Part shown: positions 13,601 to 28,600 of the stretch, piece by piece
Layout: each line of letters opens with the position of its first letter
Position numbering within the stretch: position 1 is the stretch's first letter
DNA from: Apus apus
Taxonomy: Eukaryota; Chordata; Aves; Apodiformes; Apodidae
Reading direction: 5' to 3'
NCBI RefSeq assembly: GCF_020740795.1
Contig: NC_067291.1
Span: forward strand, 20,924,780 to 20,988,779
DNA: 64,000 bases
Notes under the pieces: generated by a model
The model's input: only the letters and a program-made list of their open reading frames with translations
What the model was told of the DNA's origin: nothing
Database searches by the model: none
Translations under genes and position numbers: made by a program

Positions 13601-16600
13601 ATTGTTCACAGAACCTTCTCTCCGAAAAGACTAAGGAAAACAGTCATTTCATTTGCTGTCCAGTAAAGAGCAGCTCAAAACCCTCCTGCCACATGGTCAC
13701 TGCCAACCTGGGCTGCCCCACCAGCCATGGTGGCTGTTACAAGCCACAGGCCTCCTCCAGTGACCTCAGTGTTCCCAGGACCAGAAAGCAGTGTGTGGCT
13801 TCCAGACACAAGGACCTTAAAGCCACTTGATTCCTGCTTGGGACATAGCCTGGGTTGGTTGGGTTTTTTTTGCTTGGTTTTTTGTGCCCACCCCCCCCCC
13901 CCCACACACACTTGTTTTTTAATTGCACATAAACTAATTTTAAATGTCAACTAGAAATAAAATTGGAATAATCTTATGCAAAACACGGCAGAAGAGACTG
14001 GATTTTTCTGTTACTAGTAAAACATACAAAACACATCAGTGAAAGCTGGCAAAAAAGGCATAGGATGTAGAGATTTCTAGCCATCCCTGATGGAAGCACT
14101 GCAGCTGAAATACTCAAATGTAAGAACAGCTTGTCAGTTAGGAACAAGCCCTGTCATATCTGACACACTGAGGGTCTGATGGACCTGGCTTATAAAACTG
14201 AACTGTTACTTTAAGAGGTAGGAAGCTAGCAGCAAGTTCTTGTATAGCTGGCAGGAAAAGCATTCTGAATTCTACCTGAATTTAAAGTAGAAAAAAATGA
14301 TGAGGGAGATGAAATCCCAATTGCACTTGACACTGTGACTGCTGGCCCAGAAGCCTGTTGGTTGGGTTTGAAGGATGCTCAGCACAGAGCAGCCCCTCCA
14401 GCAGCACCAGCTCCCAGCACGCAGAGCTATGGCACACGGGAACCCTAGAGGGCACCAGCAGGTAAAACTAAACACAGCAAATACCGAGTCTCTGGTGCTC
14501 AGAAGCGACCTCACTGTGTGTACATTTCAGAATCTTTAGCTTTCCCAAGCGTAACTATCTTAGAATTGTCTCCAGTGGCAAAACATTTATTACCTGTGAT
14601 TCCACGGCAAACGCTTGGCCTTGTTTAAGTAATACATCTTCTTTTCCTGGATTTACAAAGCAAACAGATTTAGTCTCTGTTTAAAAGACAATAACCTAAT
14701 CACAAGAACTCTTGATTTTCCTTCCTAACTTCACTGCATCCCCTGGGCCTGCTCTGGCTGCAGGCTGCTGGTTTAAGTCCTGGGTATTAAAAGCAACTTC
14801 TCCTGAGTTAAGTCCCAGGAAGCCTGGACAAACCCCCAGTAACAGAAACACACCCCTAGAGTGCCAGGCTGGGTGTTGTTCTGCAAAACAGTCAGGAAAG
14901 CCACCCTGGCCCAGCACATGAACCCACCAGGGAAAAGCATCCCCTTGCACTGCAAATAAGTGATCCTTCCTGACAGGCAGCCAAACAGCTCTCACAACAG
15001 CTCATGACAGATGAAGTAACATTTTAAGTTACACAAGTGCAAGGCAGGCCTGGAACAAGTTGAATGCAAAGAGACTTCAGTTTCTGGACACTGAATAATA
15101 TCTAATACAGGTGCAGGCTGAGGCCTTGAGCTTGGACTTGCCCTCAAAGCCACCTATGCTCCAGCTTCCAGCAGGACCACAGCTCCCTTGTCATGAGCTG
15201 GACCTGAGCATTGTTTAGGATATGAAGAATGGCAAGGGGAAGACCCAGTTTGGAGCACAGATCTTGTGCAGCTTGTTTTTCACGTTACCAGAAGGCTCAG
15301 CAGAGCTAGAATGCACATCTCACAGGAGCAGCCACTTGGGAGACTGATCAGTAGTGCCCTGCCCCTGGGGCACACACTGGGCTTTGGATCACAGGCTGGT
15401 TTGGGTGGGAAGGGACCTTAAAGATCACCCAGTTCCAACCCCCCTGCATGGGCAGGGAGACCTCCCAGCAGCCCAGGCTGCTCCAAGCCTCATCCAACCT
15501 GTTCTTGAACACTTCTAGGATGGGGCAGCCACAGCTTCTCTGGGCAACCTGGGCCAGGGTCTCACCACCCTCACAGCAAAGAATTTCTCCCTCATGTCTC
15601 ACCTAAATCTCCCTTCTTCCAGTTTAAATCCGTTTTCCCTCCTGCTCTCACTACAAGCCCTTGTCAAAAACCCTTCCCCTCAGCTTTCCTGGAGCCCCGT
15701 CAGGCACTGAAGTTTGAGGGGTGGACACACACAGTGGCCTGACTATGGCAAGACCAGGAGATGCCACGAGCCCCCCACCCCATGCAACCAGACACTGCAC
15801 CACGCGTGGCACGTTCCAAGAACTAAGTTTACTTACTGTTACCAAAGTTACTTCCAGATCCCGCAAAGTCAGCCTAAAAGCAAACAGCAAGAAACACAAA
15901 CATGTAGCAAAAATCTGAAGTGCATTTTCAGCTCTATGTTAAGCTAGGGACTAAAGGGCATGGAAAACTTTCAGGGAGACAACCACTCAAGACTTTTAAC
16001 AATTTAAAATTGCTCAAGTATTTACTACTGTAAACACCAATTTTGATACTGCATTTCTAATCAATCAACATACTTCATAGTATTTGAGTTTAGCTTTGAG
16101 AGCTTCAATAGTCCTTAAGCTTTCTTCCTGCTGTTTTTCCTTGGTGGTTAGGATTTTCTTCAGCTCATCTTTCTGAAAGAGAAAGAGTGCCAAATAGCCA
16201 AAGCCACAAGAACTGCTGGATTTATAAGATCCCAAGGAAATTCTAAAAAAGCTTAGGGAGAAATTCAGCCAAGATCAGCACTGAAAGAATCCCTACATTT
16301 TTGCTTCTGAAGTTCTTCCCCAACACTGCTTCTCTACAAGAGGAATCTTGAAGGAGGAGTCAAGGGAATATGCACCAACACAACTTGCTATTGTTTAGTT
16401 TTTCACATTTATTAGTCTTGCATTACTGAAAGTCACTAAAGAGAAACTTTTAGCATGAAGCCTGCTTTAAAAGGTGCCACAGGGATTACATATATTATTT
16501 CTAGCAATAGAAATGCTGTGCAGCTGTACAAACAGAGTAGACATCAGTAGGTATTTCATTTGGCATTTATAGCTTTTCTTTCCTCTATAGCTTTAAGTCT

Positions 16601-19600
16601 GATTAAATGCAATAGTCTCCTCCTCTTCTCCACAGTTCTATTACACTTTAAGTTGATGTATCATACCTCATTTTCAAGATCATCTGCAAACATTTGCTCC
16701 TGCAAAAATAACAAAAAAATTCCCCCACAAATCATTTTCTCAATAAAGTTTAAGGGGCTCATACACAGTTCATTAGCTGACAAGTCTACATGGTTCTAAC
16801 TGTTCCCCTTCCATTTACCATCCAACCCCTGGCAAGAGAAATAAAGAGACAGAAACCAAGGATGCTTGGCAGGGCAATGTCTCTTGAACTGCATGTTAGG
16901 GAATGTGAATCTCTCCTCAGTTCTCCAGACCATACTGAGGCAGCAAATACAGTTTTTCAGTACAAGATTGCTAGATTGCTGATTTGGGAAAGTAATCAAA
17001 AGTCAGTCTGCACTTCTGTTTGTTTTATAAAGGCAACTCTTGAGAGAGTTCAGACAAGTCAATGATTCCAAGAAGAAACAGTCTGTCTACCCATGAGCCA
17101 GGTTTAGGGGAAGCTGCCTACAGTTTTGGAATGCACCTCTGCAAAAATACAGTGAAGGAACAAACATGAGCCTCCTCAAAGAAAAAACAAATAAATCTTG
17201 CTTTTATTTTCTTCCTCAGTTGTGCTGCTCATTTAGACGAAGAAGAGGGAACTTTTTTTAAAAAAGGCTTCAAATCTGGGTGAAAAATTCCCTGTTCAAG
17301 CTTCTGGTTTTGCTAATTGACAATTCTTCTGTGTTTCCACTTACAGTAAGAGCTGGAAGACAAGGAGTGGCTATGACAGAGTACTGACACACAGCATCTG
17401 CATTTACTTGTGCAGAGGAAGTTTACTCTCTAAATTACAAGATGCCAACACCTCACAGTTCCCCTTGCCTTGCAAAGTGCAGCCATAAACGTTGCTGCTC
17501 AAACGTAGGAGGTGAACGACATTGTAACAGCTCTGCTCACATTTTGAATATCATTATAAGACTAAAAGCTTTTGCAGCAGAAGAAAATGACAGTGACACA
17601 ACAATAATTTACAGGAAAGCAGTGAAGACCACATGCTAGTTCCACATGCTTCCATTTCTACTTCTACCAGCCCTCCCTGTCAGCACCAGGTCATTATCAC
17701 AGCTTCCAGGCCAGGTTATTCCAACACCAGGTTTACCTCATTCAGCTGCAGCTGGAGCCCACTGATTCTATCCAGCAGCATCCTCTGCTCCTCTTGCACT
17801 TCTCTCATCCTGTCTCTCAAATCTTGATTTTCCAACTCCAAGTCCTAAAAAAGTAAAAGACTGAAATTAAGGAACCCACAACCACCACACTACACACACA
17901 CACTGGAAAACTAAAGAATGAGGCACAAATTTAACAGTCAGTAAAGACAAAGCCTTGCCTAACAAGACCCCTAATGATTCTGTGTCCTTACTCAAGGTCT
18001 CTGCTTCATTCTGAAGTTTACATAAAAGCTCCAGACTCTGAGCTTCTCAGCTCATTCTGGTGTAAGTGCAAGTACAGGTTCTGAAAGTATGAGCAGGTAG
18101 GGTTACATTCAGTGCTGACACCACTCAAGAAGCTGCTTATCTGCTGTCTGTTAACAAGTAAAAATAACTAATGTGAAAACAGTTCCTGAAACCCAACCAC
18201 TGCAGCAGAAGGTGTAAAAGTGCCTTCCTGGCATGAAACAGCAACCTTTAAACGTGCCCACTGCTCCAGCAGCCACAGAATCACTCCAGTAACACAGAAC
18301 AAACCCAGTGCATGAAATGAGAGCTCCTTGTGCCATCAGTCAGCCCAGTGCTCACATGCAAACAATAAAGCATGTTTACCTCTTGCCTGGTAATCACTGC
18401 CTTAACTATAGTAACTACCTTAGCTCAAACCAGAGGGTTGGATTAGAGATCTTTATATTTTTATTACAAAGTATTCCAGAATGCAGGCTTCCATTTTTCA
18501 GTGGTTTATTCCCCATAGATTAAACATTGTTTACCTTTTTGAAAACTAATGACATAGCAACAAGATGAGAAAATGAATACTAGTTAGTAGAACAGTTATT
18601 ATCCAGCTTGTTTTTAGTAAGACACTTAAACAAACACCTCTCTTGAGAATGTTAAAAATAGAGCTTCCTGGTTTGTGACCCTGTGATTTCACTGCAGGCA
18701 GAAGCAGAGCAGAGGAGGCTCAGAGATGGGCAGGGTTAAGGCATGAAGAGACCTGCATCCCTGTGTTACACAAGCTTTTTTTTTCCTGAAAAAGCTCACA
18801 GCTCATCTGCATAATTGCCCCATGACAGTCATGCAACTAGCTGCTAAGTAAACAGCAATGTATGTGGCCTTTCTTAATGGCATTGCCAACACTCACTCAT
18901 GCTCAGCTCAGCTCATTAGCATGGCTGCTCGTTAGGCACAGGGGCTACAAGGCCAGCAACCCCCTCACCTGAGCAGCCTGGTCCCCCTGGCACAGCCCCA
19001 CGCTCCCCTCCTGCGCCCGCAGCCGGTGCCGCCTCTGGGACAGATGAGGGACCTGTTGTTGCAGGAGTGAAGGTTAGTTTCTATTCCTGGTGCCCTCTGA
19101 AGACATCCACCTCTGGGGCAGGGGGCTGCTCTCAGCCTGCTTTTCAGGGGCCACTGGGGGGCAAGATGGCCAAGCCCCAGAGCTGGGCAGATGGCTCCTC
19201 AGGCCAGCACTGGACGCCTGTCCCAGCTCTAATCCTCAGGATGCACATCATGGAATATTTTCCCAATAGAAACAGACACACCATCTGATTAGAGGGAATC
19301 TTCTCAGCTACATATGCAGCTAAGAATTTAAAAACTACTGAGCTAGCTGTGCAGAGCACAACCTTCATCAGCCTCTCAACAGTGCCAGCAGCACACTGGC
19401 TCAGTGGTCTGACCTAAGCAGCTTATGCTTTCCCCTCTTTCACTTTCATCCAGCTAGGACATTGCTCTTGCACTGGAAGTCTCTCCAAAGCCTCTCTGAG
19501 CAGATTTAACAGAGCTGACAATCATGTCTCAGACTCAGAGCTGTGTTGCAGTACAAAGATGTGGCAAGAAGCCAGCATGCACAAGAAGTTTTGTCTGACC

Positions 19601-22600
19601 TACAGCCTACACAAGCAGGACAAACCTTAAATTACCAGCCCTGCTGGAGCAGCACCAGGCATTTAGTCAGGATTACTACCCTTGAAATTACAGAATCTTG
19701 AAGTATTTCACAATTACTACATAGTCCTCTATCAAATGAGGTACTTCAAATTGAGGCATTGCTGTTGGAAAGAGAATACTGCACATTCCTCAGCTTTACT
19801 CCTGGCCTTTCTAGGCCAGCTTCACAGCCAGAGCAGAAGGCCAGTAAAATGCACATCATGCACCTGTAAGCTTTCCCTCTGACATACACTGAAGTTTTTT
19901 AATAAAAAACACCTTGGAAAAAATCTTGCCAGGTCAATTAAAACCAATTCAGTTTTATTCCCCCCACCTGTTTTTAAAACATAAGGGGTCTCCACCATAT
20001 ATTGGGAGCATCATCTACAGGAGACCTGTGCAGAACAAGGAGCTTTTGAAGGTGCTGCAGGGACACACAAAAGCCAGATCCTTGTTCACAACAGGTCGAT
20101 TCCAGCTGCCAACAGCAGAAAGTTCAATCAAAGCTAACACCGTCCCCAAACCAGGCTCAAAAAATCCCTAATCATTCTGGGCCCTGTATGGCAGCTCTTT
20201 TTTTCACCCCAACAGGAAAATCAAAGGGCATCATGTTAAAAAACAAGGAAGCTTCACTAGTGTGAAGTCTCTCCCTCACTTTCTCCAGAAACCAGCCTTA
20301 GGAGATGCTCAGTATAACAAGCCTTACCTTTTGTTCAAGCTGCCCTTTTTTCAGGGTATCTCTTGCTAAAAAAAGTAACAAAAATAGGAAGTTAAAAATG
20401 CATCTCATCCAGGCTCATGCAGCACATTCAGCTATTTATCAAGTTTTGATTTTGGAGGTAATTTCAAGAAATCATTTCCCCCTCCCCAATTAATCAGATA
20501 TGGAAACATTCACAAGTACAATGTTCCTCTATAAATAAGGCTAAATAGTTCCTATGATCAACACTGCAATGCCAGGTTCAGCAATGTTAAGAACTTCAGG
20601 CATCAGAGCCTGTTTGAACCTTAAAAGCCTTATTGAAAACAAGGAGAAACCAAAATCCTTCTTTCTTCTCCCAAACAGGCAGTTTATCACCTTTTTGTTT
20701 CAAGGGCTACAGCTGCCCTCCAAAGAACAGCTCCTAAAGACAGAGCAGTGAGGAGACAATTCAGATGGAAGAACAGCCAAGTGGTGTAGCCACCTTCTCT
20801 CCTACCTTTGCTGGAATCCTCAAGGGCAGCTTTTATTAAAGCCAAAATGTCAATATTGTCACCGATTCTGGCATAGTAGGCACAGTCATGACCAAGGCCA
20901 TCAGTCAAGCTAACATCTGCACCATTTCTGAGCAACACCTCCACGGCATCCCTGCAGCCATACTCACAGCCCAGCATGAGGGCAGTCCTGAGGAGGGGAG
21001 AGAGAGGGCTCTGAGACACGGGCTGCCCGGGCCTCCCGCAGCAGCCGCTTCCAGGCAGCATCCTTCACACCCATGGCCAGGAGTCAAGGAGGAATCTCTC
21101 CTCCATCAAGAGAGGAAACGAAGCTTTAAAAAGCCATTCAGTCAATGTTTAAATATTTGTTACAAAGCAAACAAAAACCCCTGTCCCTGCAGCACTTTGG
21201 TGAAACTCTGCATAAACCTTCTGCCTCGGAGAGCTACTCAGTGTTTTGAAAACTCATGGGACTTTTGACTTCCTCTCTACTTAAATACAAACATCACCAG
21301 ACACAACAAACACAAGGCAAAGTTGAGCCCAAATTCCAGCAGGGCCTGGGAACCCTGGCAGTGCCCCCCAAACACTCCCCAGCCCCAGGGCAGGCAGTGC
21401 CCCTGCCTGGGCTTTGTCCCACTGCAGCCTCGGGTCCCTGGCCACCAGCACTCGCCTGCCAAGGAAGAACTGGCAGAAGTAGCAGCTACAATAGAAAACA
21501 CCCCTTTCCCTGACCTCTCCCATGAATACAGAGGCAAATATTTCAAGGCCTCTAGGGCCCTTAGAGGGTCCAATGTCCCTTAGAGGACACAAGTACTTGA
21601 CGGAGTGCCAGGGCTGTCATGACCTGTTTTGCATATTGATCCCAAAGGGTGCAAGATGCAGCTTTGTTCAAGGCCTTAAAAAAACCACAACTGTTGCTTC
21701 TCTGCTGACAGAAACTAGCCTATATGTATTGTAGATGCAAGAACAAGCAATTTAAAAAGGCCAAGATTATCTGTATTATTGAATCAGCACATCTGCTTCT
21801 GAGCTAAATCCCAGGTACTTTTCCACTGAATTTAGTTTGTTTATTCTGTAGCCTGACAGGCAAGGGAACAGCTTCCTACCCTCCAGATGTCAGCAGGCAT
21901 TCTGACAGCCCTCTGCATGCCTTACCTGTTTTGTTTGTCCCTGGCATTCACATCTGCTCCTCTGTCTATCAGAAGCTGACAGACTGCAGGACGACACATC
22001 TGAGTGGCCAGCACCAGGGGTGTCCTCCCATCCTGAGGAGAGAGAGAGAAGGAAAATTAAGGAAAGGAGAGGAAGTAGGAAGCACAAGAGCTCCAGTCAG
22101 GTCTGTAAAGGAGAGGGCTACAAACAGCAACTTACCCCATCCTTGGAATTCACTGAGGCCCCGTGATCGCACAGCAGCTGAATGCTAGAGGAACAGTCTG
22201 ACATGGCTTTCAAAAGAAAAAGAAAGAGCAAGTTACACTGCTGAGAACAGCCCCTGGAAAATAAATCCCCCAGACCTCCTTGGGTGCATTGGTTTCACAA
22301 AAGCTCATCCAACTAAGTTACAGCACAACAAGACTCTGGCTCAGTTGTCACACAACCACCTCAAGAGCACATGAAGAAGTCACACTGCTGTTGCACAGGG
22401 CACAGCATGAGGGGGGTGCAGACATCCCAGAGTAAAGGTATCTCAACCTAACACCTCTGCTCAAACACTGCTGGTGAAATGTAGTTATGATTTTACTAAA
22501 AAACTCATAGGTACCCGCAGAGACTTTCAGAACTGCAGCCTTTGCTAAGACTGTCAAGTTTGTTACAAAGGACAAATGTCATGACAACATAAATAATTTT

Positions 22601-25600
22601 TTCCTACTACAGTCACCAAAATTAATGTAAGAACTTGACCCATCTGAAAATTAATCCATTCATCAAATCTCAAGTTCATACTGCAGTTACCCAACAGGCA
22701 CAGCCTTTTACCTGCATCATGAAGAGCAGTTCTCCCTTGAAGATCCACATTCTCTGTTGGACAATTGAACTGTTAAAACAAGCAACCCAGATTGCACTTA
22801 CAAAACATGAAATGCTTTGAGGTCCGAATTAAAGCAACAAAAAGTTATTTAAGGAAAAAAAATAATCTAATTTTATAGTTGACACACGTGAAGGAAGGAA
22901 CTCTGGGTACATGCACTTGAGTGCTCTAAACACATAGATCAAAACTTGTAGAAGTAAATGAAGACCATGCAAAGAAAACACAACTCAGACTTTTCACACT
23001 TTCAAATGTTTGTTCCCTATGACCAAGATGCTCCACTCCTTGTCATTCCCTCTTCCCTATCCATATCACCACCAGTTCTGGCACCCCTCAGAAAATGCAC
23101 CATTCACATCTGCATGGTGACATGCACCAAGTGAGTAGAAGATGAAAAGAACACAACAGAAGTTCAAAAAATTCAAATGAGCATAAACTCACCAGGAAGA
23201 AAATAAAAAATAAATCACAAAAACCTAAGATAACCCCCCAATATTGTTTCATTAATGAAAGATTATGGATTAATGCCCATCTCTGGAGGAAAGTGCTGCT
23301 CTTGAGCAAACCTTTCAGTGTTACTGTCCCCACAGGCAAACACACTCAGAAAAGCAACATTGATCTTTAAAAGACACACAGCTCCAATTTCATTAAGTGG
23401 TAGAAACTACAACTTGATTTGATTGTCTAGGTGAAGAGAAAAATGTCTGTTTTCTTTATTTTAGCATTTTCAGCCACCCTCTGGTATTTAATACAAAAAT
23501 GTCTTTTCCCAGGACTCTCTTATTTTCAAAAAAATAATGTAAATTGTTTTAGTGGCACATCCCGATTTTGAATCGGTATATTTAACAGCACCTTCTTCTG
23601 CCTCAGGAATAAAAACTGTGACAAGAGACAAGTTGTATTTTTCAATACCTGCAACAGCTTCTGCAAACACAAAGCATGCCCGTACTTTGCAGCCAGGTGC
23701 AGCGCGTTTCTGCCTACAAAGCGAGAACAAAATCCCTTCAGGATCTGTTTTGAACACACATTTAGAAATACCACAGACAAATGCAACACGTCCATGTTGT
23801 TTCTCAAAGTCTATTACTAATCATAACACTAATTCATACATTAATTTGTACTTCCCCAAAGCATTAGCATGGTTTTTCATCTAGGGAAAAACCTGTCATT
23901 TTCCTCCTCCATAATTCCAGATGCTTCACTAGTGCTCATCATGTCCAGATGTATGAAACACCAAGATAATGTGTCACTAGACTGCTGTGACTCAGATCAA
24001 TATTCAGATCAGTTTAGGTGTAACAGTCCCTGTCCACCCCCACCAATTCCGGCAGTGCTGTAACTAAGTCCCCTCTCCTGCACATCCTTCACTATTTGTT
24101 ACACAGGCTTTTCTTACTTGAAAGACACTGAAACCAGGATTCAAGTTCATTAGTGAAATTAATTTCAAAATAATGCAAGTCAAGTGACTCTGCATAAGCA
24201 TTTAAAAACAATCTCTCATATGAAAAGAGGAGGGTAAGTTACTTCTGTAAGGAAGCTGAAAATGAGAATATTCATTAACCACGTTAAATCAGGAGGTAAA
24301 AAAGCTGAGGCAAAATTAGCACCTGCTTCCAGCTACCTCTTCCTTCAGACCTTCACACAAACCCCAGTATCACACAAGGAAATCCAGAAGGTAGCACAGA
24401 CAGGCTCTAAAGTTCTGAGGGCTCAGTGTGGCTGCACAAACACCTACCACAGCATTTCATTTCCATCCTCACTGTGCATAGTGCAAGTCTCAGTGAAATG
24501 CCCTTAGTATTTAAATGAACCCCAGATCTTGTAAAGCCATTCTTGGACTGTTATTCTCAATCAAGAATGCTGATCCCCCCAGTGAGTCTGGTGCAGACTA
24601 TACATGCCCCTGAAGCTCTTCAGGTCTGCTGCATTCATGAACTTCCGTGGCAGGAACTGTAGGTTCCCCACAGTTCAGGAACAAGGCACACAGATAATGG
24701 ATGTTTTTGCCAACTACAGAAAGGAGCAACATCCATCCTGTAGTTCAGCTGAGTTCTGCTCCAGAATAAAAAACAAGCTGAGAACCTTTGCAAGTTGCCA
24801 GCTGAGGAAGCCTACCTGCAGCATCAGTGGCTGTGATATCAGCTCCATGAATGAGGATGGTGTTCAAGCAGTCCAGGCTTCCCTTTGATGCTACAACATG
24901 GAAACTAAAAACAGAAAATACCTTGCTTAAGTACAACTGCTCTACACACAAACTCAGTAACATTAACTAGGAAATCCAAACCTGTACACTGAAAGCATTA
25001 TACAATACAAATCCAGCCTTGGGCAGCATCCAAATCCATTGAACAGTTTTGCAGACATCACTTGAGGGAACAAGATCACCTTCTTGAGGAGTAACAGTGA
25101 TTTATCTTGAAAAACCAACGCGCTTTCTATTTCTCTTGACATTCAAATCTGGCTAGAGCAAGGATTAAATCCTGATCTCCACTTTGTTTGTAAGAGTTTT
25201 GCTTTCTGGCTGTCTGGCACTCTAGCTCATACGAGGCTAAAACATGACATGATGTATGACATAGATGTATAGATTAAAGAGAGTTTGGAGCAGCAGGAAG
25301 ATGCAGGAATTTCGGAAGTTACTTACGCAGATCTCCCTTCCACATCTAGTTTGGTAGGACTGACCCCTTTTTTGGCAAGGATTGCTGAAACCTTCTCCAC
25401 ATCGCCCCGCTCAGCTGCTTTCATCAACCTGTCATCATATTTGTTCCAGTCTGTGTTCAGCTGTGGAAGAGAATCAGAACAATTGAGCTTGTGGTGCACC
25501 ACCCCCCTACTACAGGAACATCCATGAAAAGCTGAATCAGCTGCAACTGGGGGATTCCACAGAAAATACCTTGGTTTGCAGAGCTGTACCTGTTAGGAGG

Positions 25601-28600
25601 TTTAGAGTTACTTATGTGTAACATCACTGTAGTGTTTCAATCAGGCTGTGACTGAAGGCACAGTGCTACAAGACAGGCTAGTGAAGTCACTTCTAAAGGA
25701 GACCTTGAGGACCAGACCTCTCTGGTTCTCATTTTGCTTTGTTCTCACAGGACTAAAACCAAAGCCACACACAGTGGCTCCTTATCCTCATTCTGAAATG
25801 AAAGCTTCCGACAGCTTCTCACATGAGGTCATCCTTACACATCTCCCCCTGTTCCCTCTTATCCGATACCAGCTGCCAGCTATTTATAGCTCTCACAGGA
25901 GGCTGCCAGGACTGGACGGTTGCTTGTTTGTCTTTATTGTCATCGCTTGACTTTTAACAGTCTAAATAAAACAAAATCAGGTCTTTCATTTCTATATATT
26001 CAATATCCGTGCTTCAAAAACTACGAATTACCAAACAAGATGCAACACAAAGAAGCAGAGAAGGGAGGAGTTACTAGAGCCCAAAACAGTATCATTAACA
26101 ACTTCCAATCCAAGTGATCATCTTCAGTATAAGACTTTCAGTGTTCATTAAAACATATTCCATAGGCAGTGGGGCAGACAAAACAGCAGTTACAACTTTC
26201 CCTCCATCAACCCTTATATAGGAAGGGTACCACAGAGAGCTCACCAGGTGGCCTTTGTGAGACAACCAGGACCATGATGAAATACACAGTCAGCTTCATT
26301 AGTTCAGCAACACAAGTACTAAATTCAGCCCTTTCTAAACCTAGTTCATTTATCCAGAACAGCTGAGTTTTCCTGGTTCACTCAAAGTTCCACTCCTTTC
26401 CACATCCAACATCTAACTAAAATTGATGAAAGAACATCAGAAAAAGCAACAAGCAGAGACTATTTTCACCGTACCAACCCATACAAGCTGCTGTTCCTCA
26501 AAACATTCTCTCATCCACTTGCAGGGTGCAGAGTTTGAGGCCACCTCCCACCCCATGTAGCCACAGGCCACTGCCAAGAGAAGCATCCCTCTGCTTCATA
26601 TGCCTTGGGCCAGGGAACCACCCTCCCCTGCAAGTGCCCAGCAAGCTGATCCCTAAGCAAACATGCCAAGAGGACAGCCATCAAACCAGCTCGGTGACCT
26701 GATCTGCCTGCAGAAGGGTCAGGAGGGAAAGGCACAAGCACCCAGCAGGGGATGGCAGTGGATCCAGTGTGACACTGTGCCCTGCCTGGTTCCAAACTAG
26801 ATGCTGCCAGTCAGCATGGGCACACACATGGGCAACAGCTCAGAAATGCACCAGTTCAACTCACTGGATGTGGCTATTCATAAAAACAGATCTGAACCAG
26901 CTCCAGGTAAAAACAGATCTGAAGCAGCTCCATCATGCCCTGGGGCAGCTTTCAGATTTTAATATCAAATGCACTAAAAATAAGCAACAGGACAGAGCTT
27001 CTCCTGAGTCAGACTGTTCAAAGGGTCAGCTTTTAGCTAAGTATGATCCACAAGAGATTAACATCACTTGAGCTGTAAAAGAAATTTAAAATTATAACTT
27101 TAAATTGCCTGCAATTACCAAAGCATGTAGAGTGCCAAGAGAGTACAAGTCAGTTATAAATAGACCCCCAAACATTCAGTCTCAGAGATTTGTCACACCC
27201 CACTTTTTCCTTCTTTGTTTCCAGTTCAGAATTTCAGGTCACAGGCCAAGCATCCAAGCCAAGAGGGCAGAGCTTTGTTCTCTTTGTTGCCAAAACATCC
27301 TTTCCAACTTGCTTCATACTTTTCAGGCAATTCTGTTCTGTGACAGGGGCTCCTCACAACACACTCCCCTGCCTCCTTAAAGTCTCAGCAGTTTTCATGT
27401 GACAGCAAGAACAATAGATAAAACAAAAGCTATGTACAATTTTCACTAAAAAAACAGTTACATTCTATCAAGACAGAACTACTTTTGCCTTAAGACTGTC
27501 TTATTAGCAAAGATCACTTTTTTCAAGATTTAATGTAATAAAGCCTGAAGATACACAGTGCAAAGAGCCAAAGCCAATTAGCTAGTGCTGAGCAGCCAGA
27601 GCCCAGAGCAGCAAGGTCTACCTTGCACCAGAGCCAGGGGTTGCCAGGAGAAGGGGAAATAAAAAAACAGAACCAAACCAAAAACCCAATTATTTGTACA
27701 ATGGAGCTGTAATTACCTTTATTCCCCATTCTCACCATAAACAAGATTACAGCCATCATGAAGTTGTAGCAACAGCTTATTCAGCACAACACTTGCTCAA
27801 AGTGATACGAAGTAATAATACAAAGAGACAACTAATGAAATCACAGCCACTAGTGCTGCCCAAGCTAAAATGCAGCACCAATTTGTCAATCAATCAAAAC
27901 ATCCATTAGCTTAAAGGCCAAGCCAGCCTGCCTGGCATAATGAAGTTCCTGCCCTGGTGACATGACTGCTGCACACATTGCCTGGGGGAAGGCAGGACTC
28001 CTCCATGGCTTGGCAAGCTTTCCTTTGCTATGCAGGTTTTAAATTTTTAAATATCTTAGAAACTGTACTTGCTCTGCTCCCTCTAAATTCTTTTGCAAAT
28101 GACACATTTCACATCCTTAGAGCAAAGTGATCCCCCCTTGCATGTCTGCCCCTGGGTTTAGACTGCTGAGTTCCCCGCTTGCAGCTCATCCTCGCTAGAA
28201 GAAACTCACTCAAACCTACAGAAAACCCCTCCCCAGCCATTCCTTCCTGCTAGTTCCTACATCTTCCGATTAACAAGAGCATTTTTTAAAAAAATTACTC
28301 TAACCTTACTATAAATATTTTTTATTTGCTCAGAACACACATGAAATGTGTGCAATGATGCAATCTCCTGATGATGTACCCAATCAAACATCCTCACCCG
28401 AGCATTTCACATTTAAAGAAAATTCCTCGCAGGGAGAATTGTTAGAGATACAATTAAAAAGGAAGTCACCAAAAAAAACCAAACAAAATTCAAGGTTTTG
28501 CATTTCTGCACCTGTAAAGTGCTGCCATTGGTATGACACCTAAGATACCTACTGTGTCTTTAGCTGCACGAGAAAACCAACAAGGCATCCTAGACCTCTT

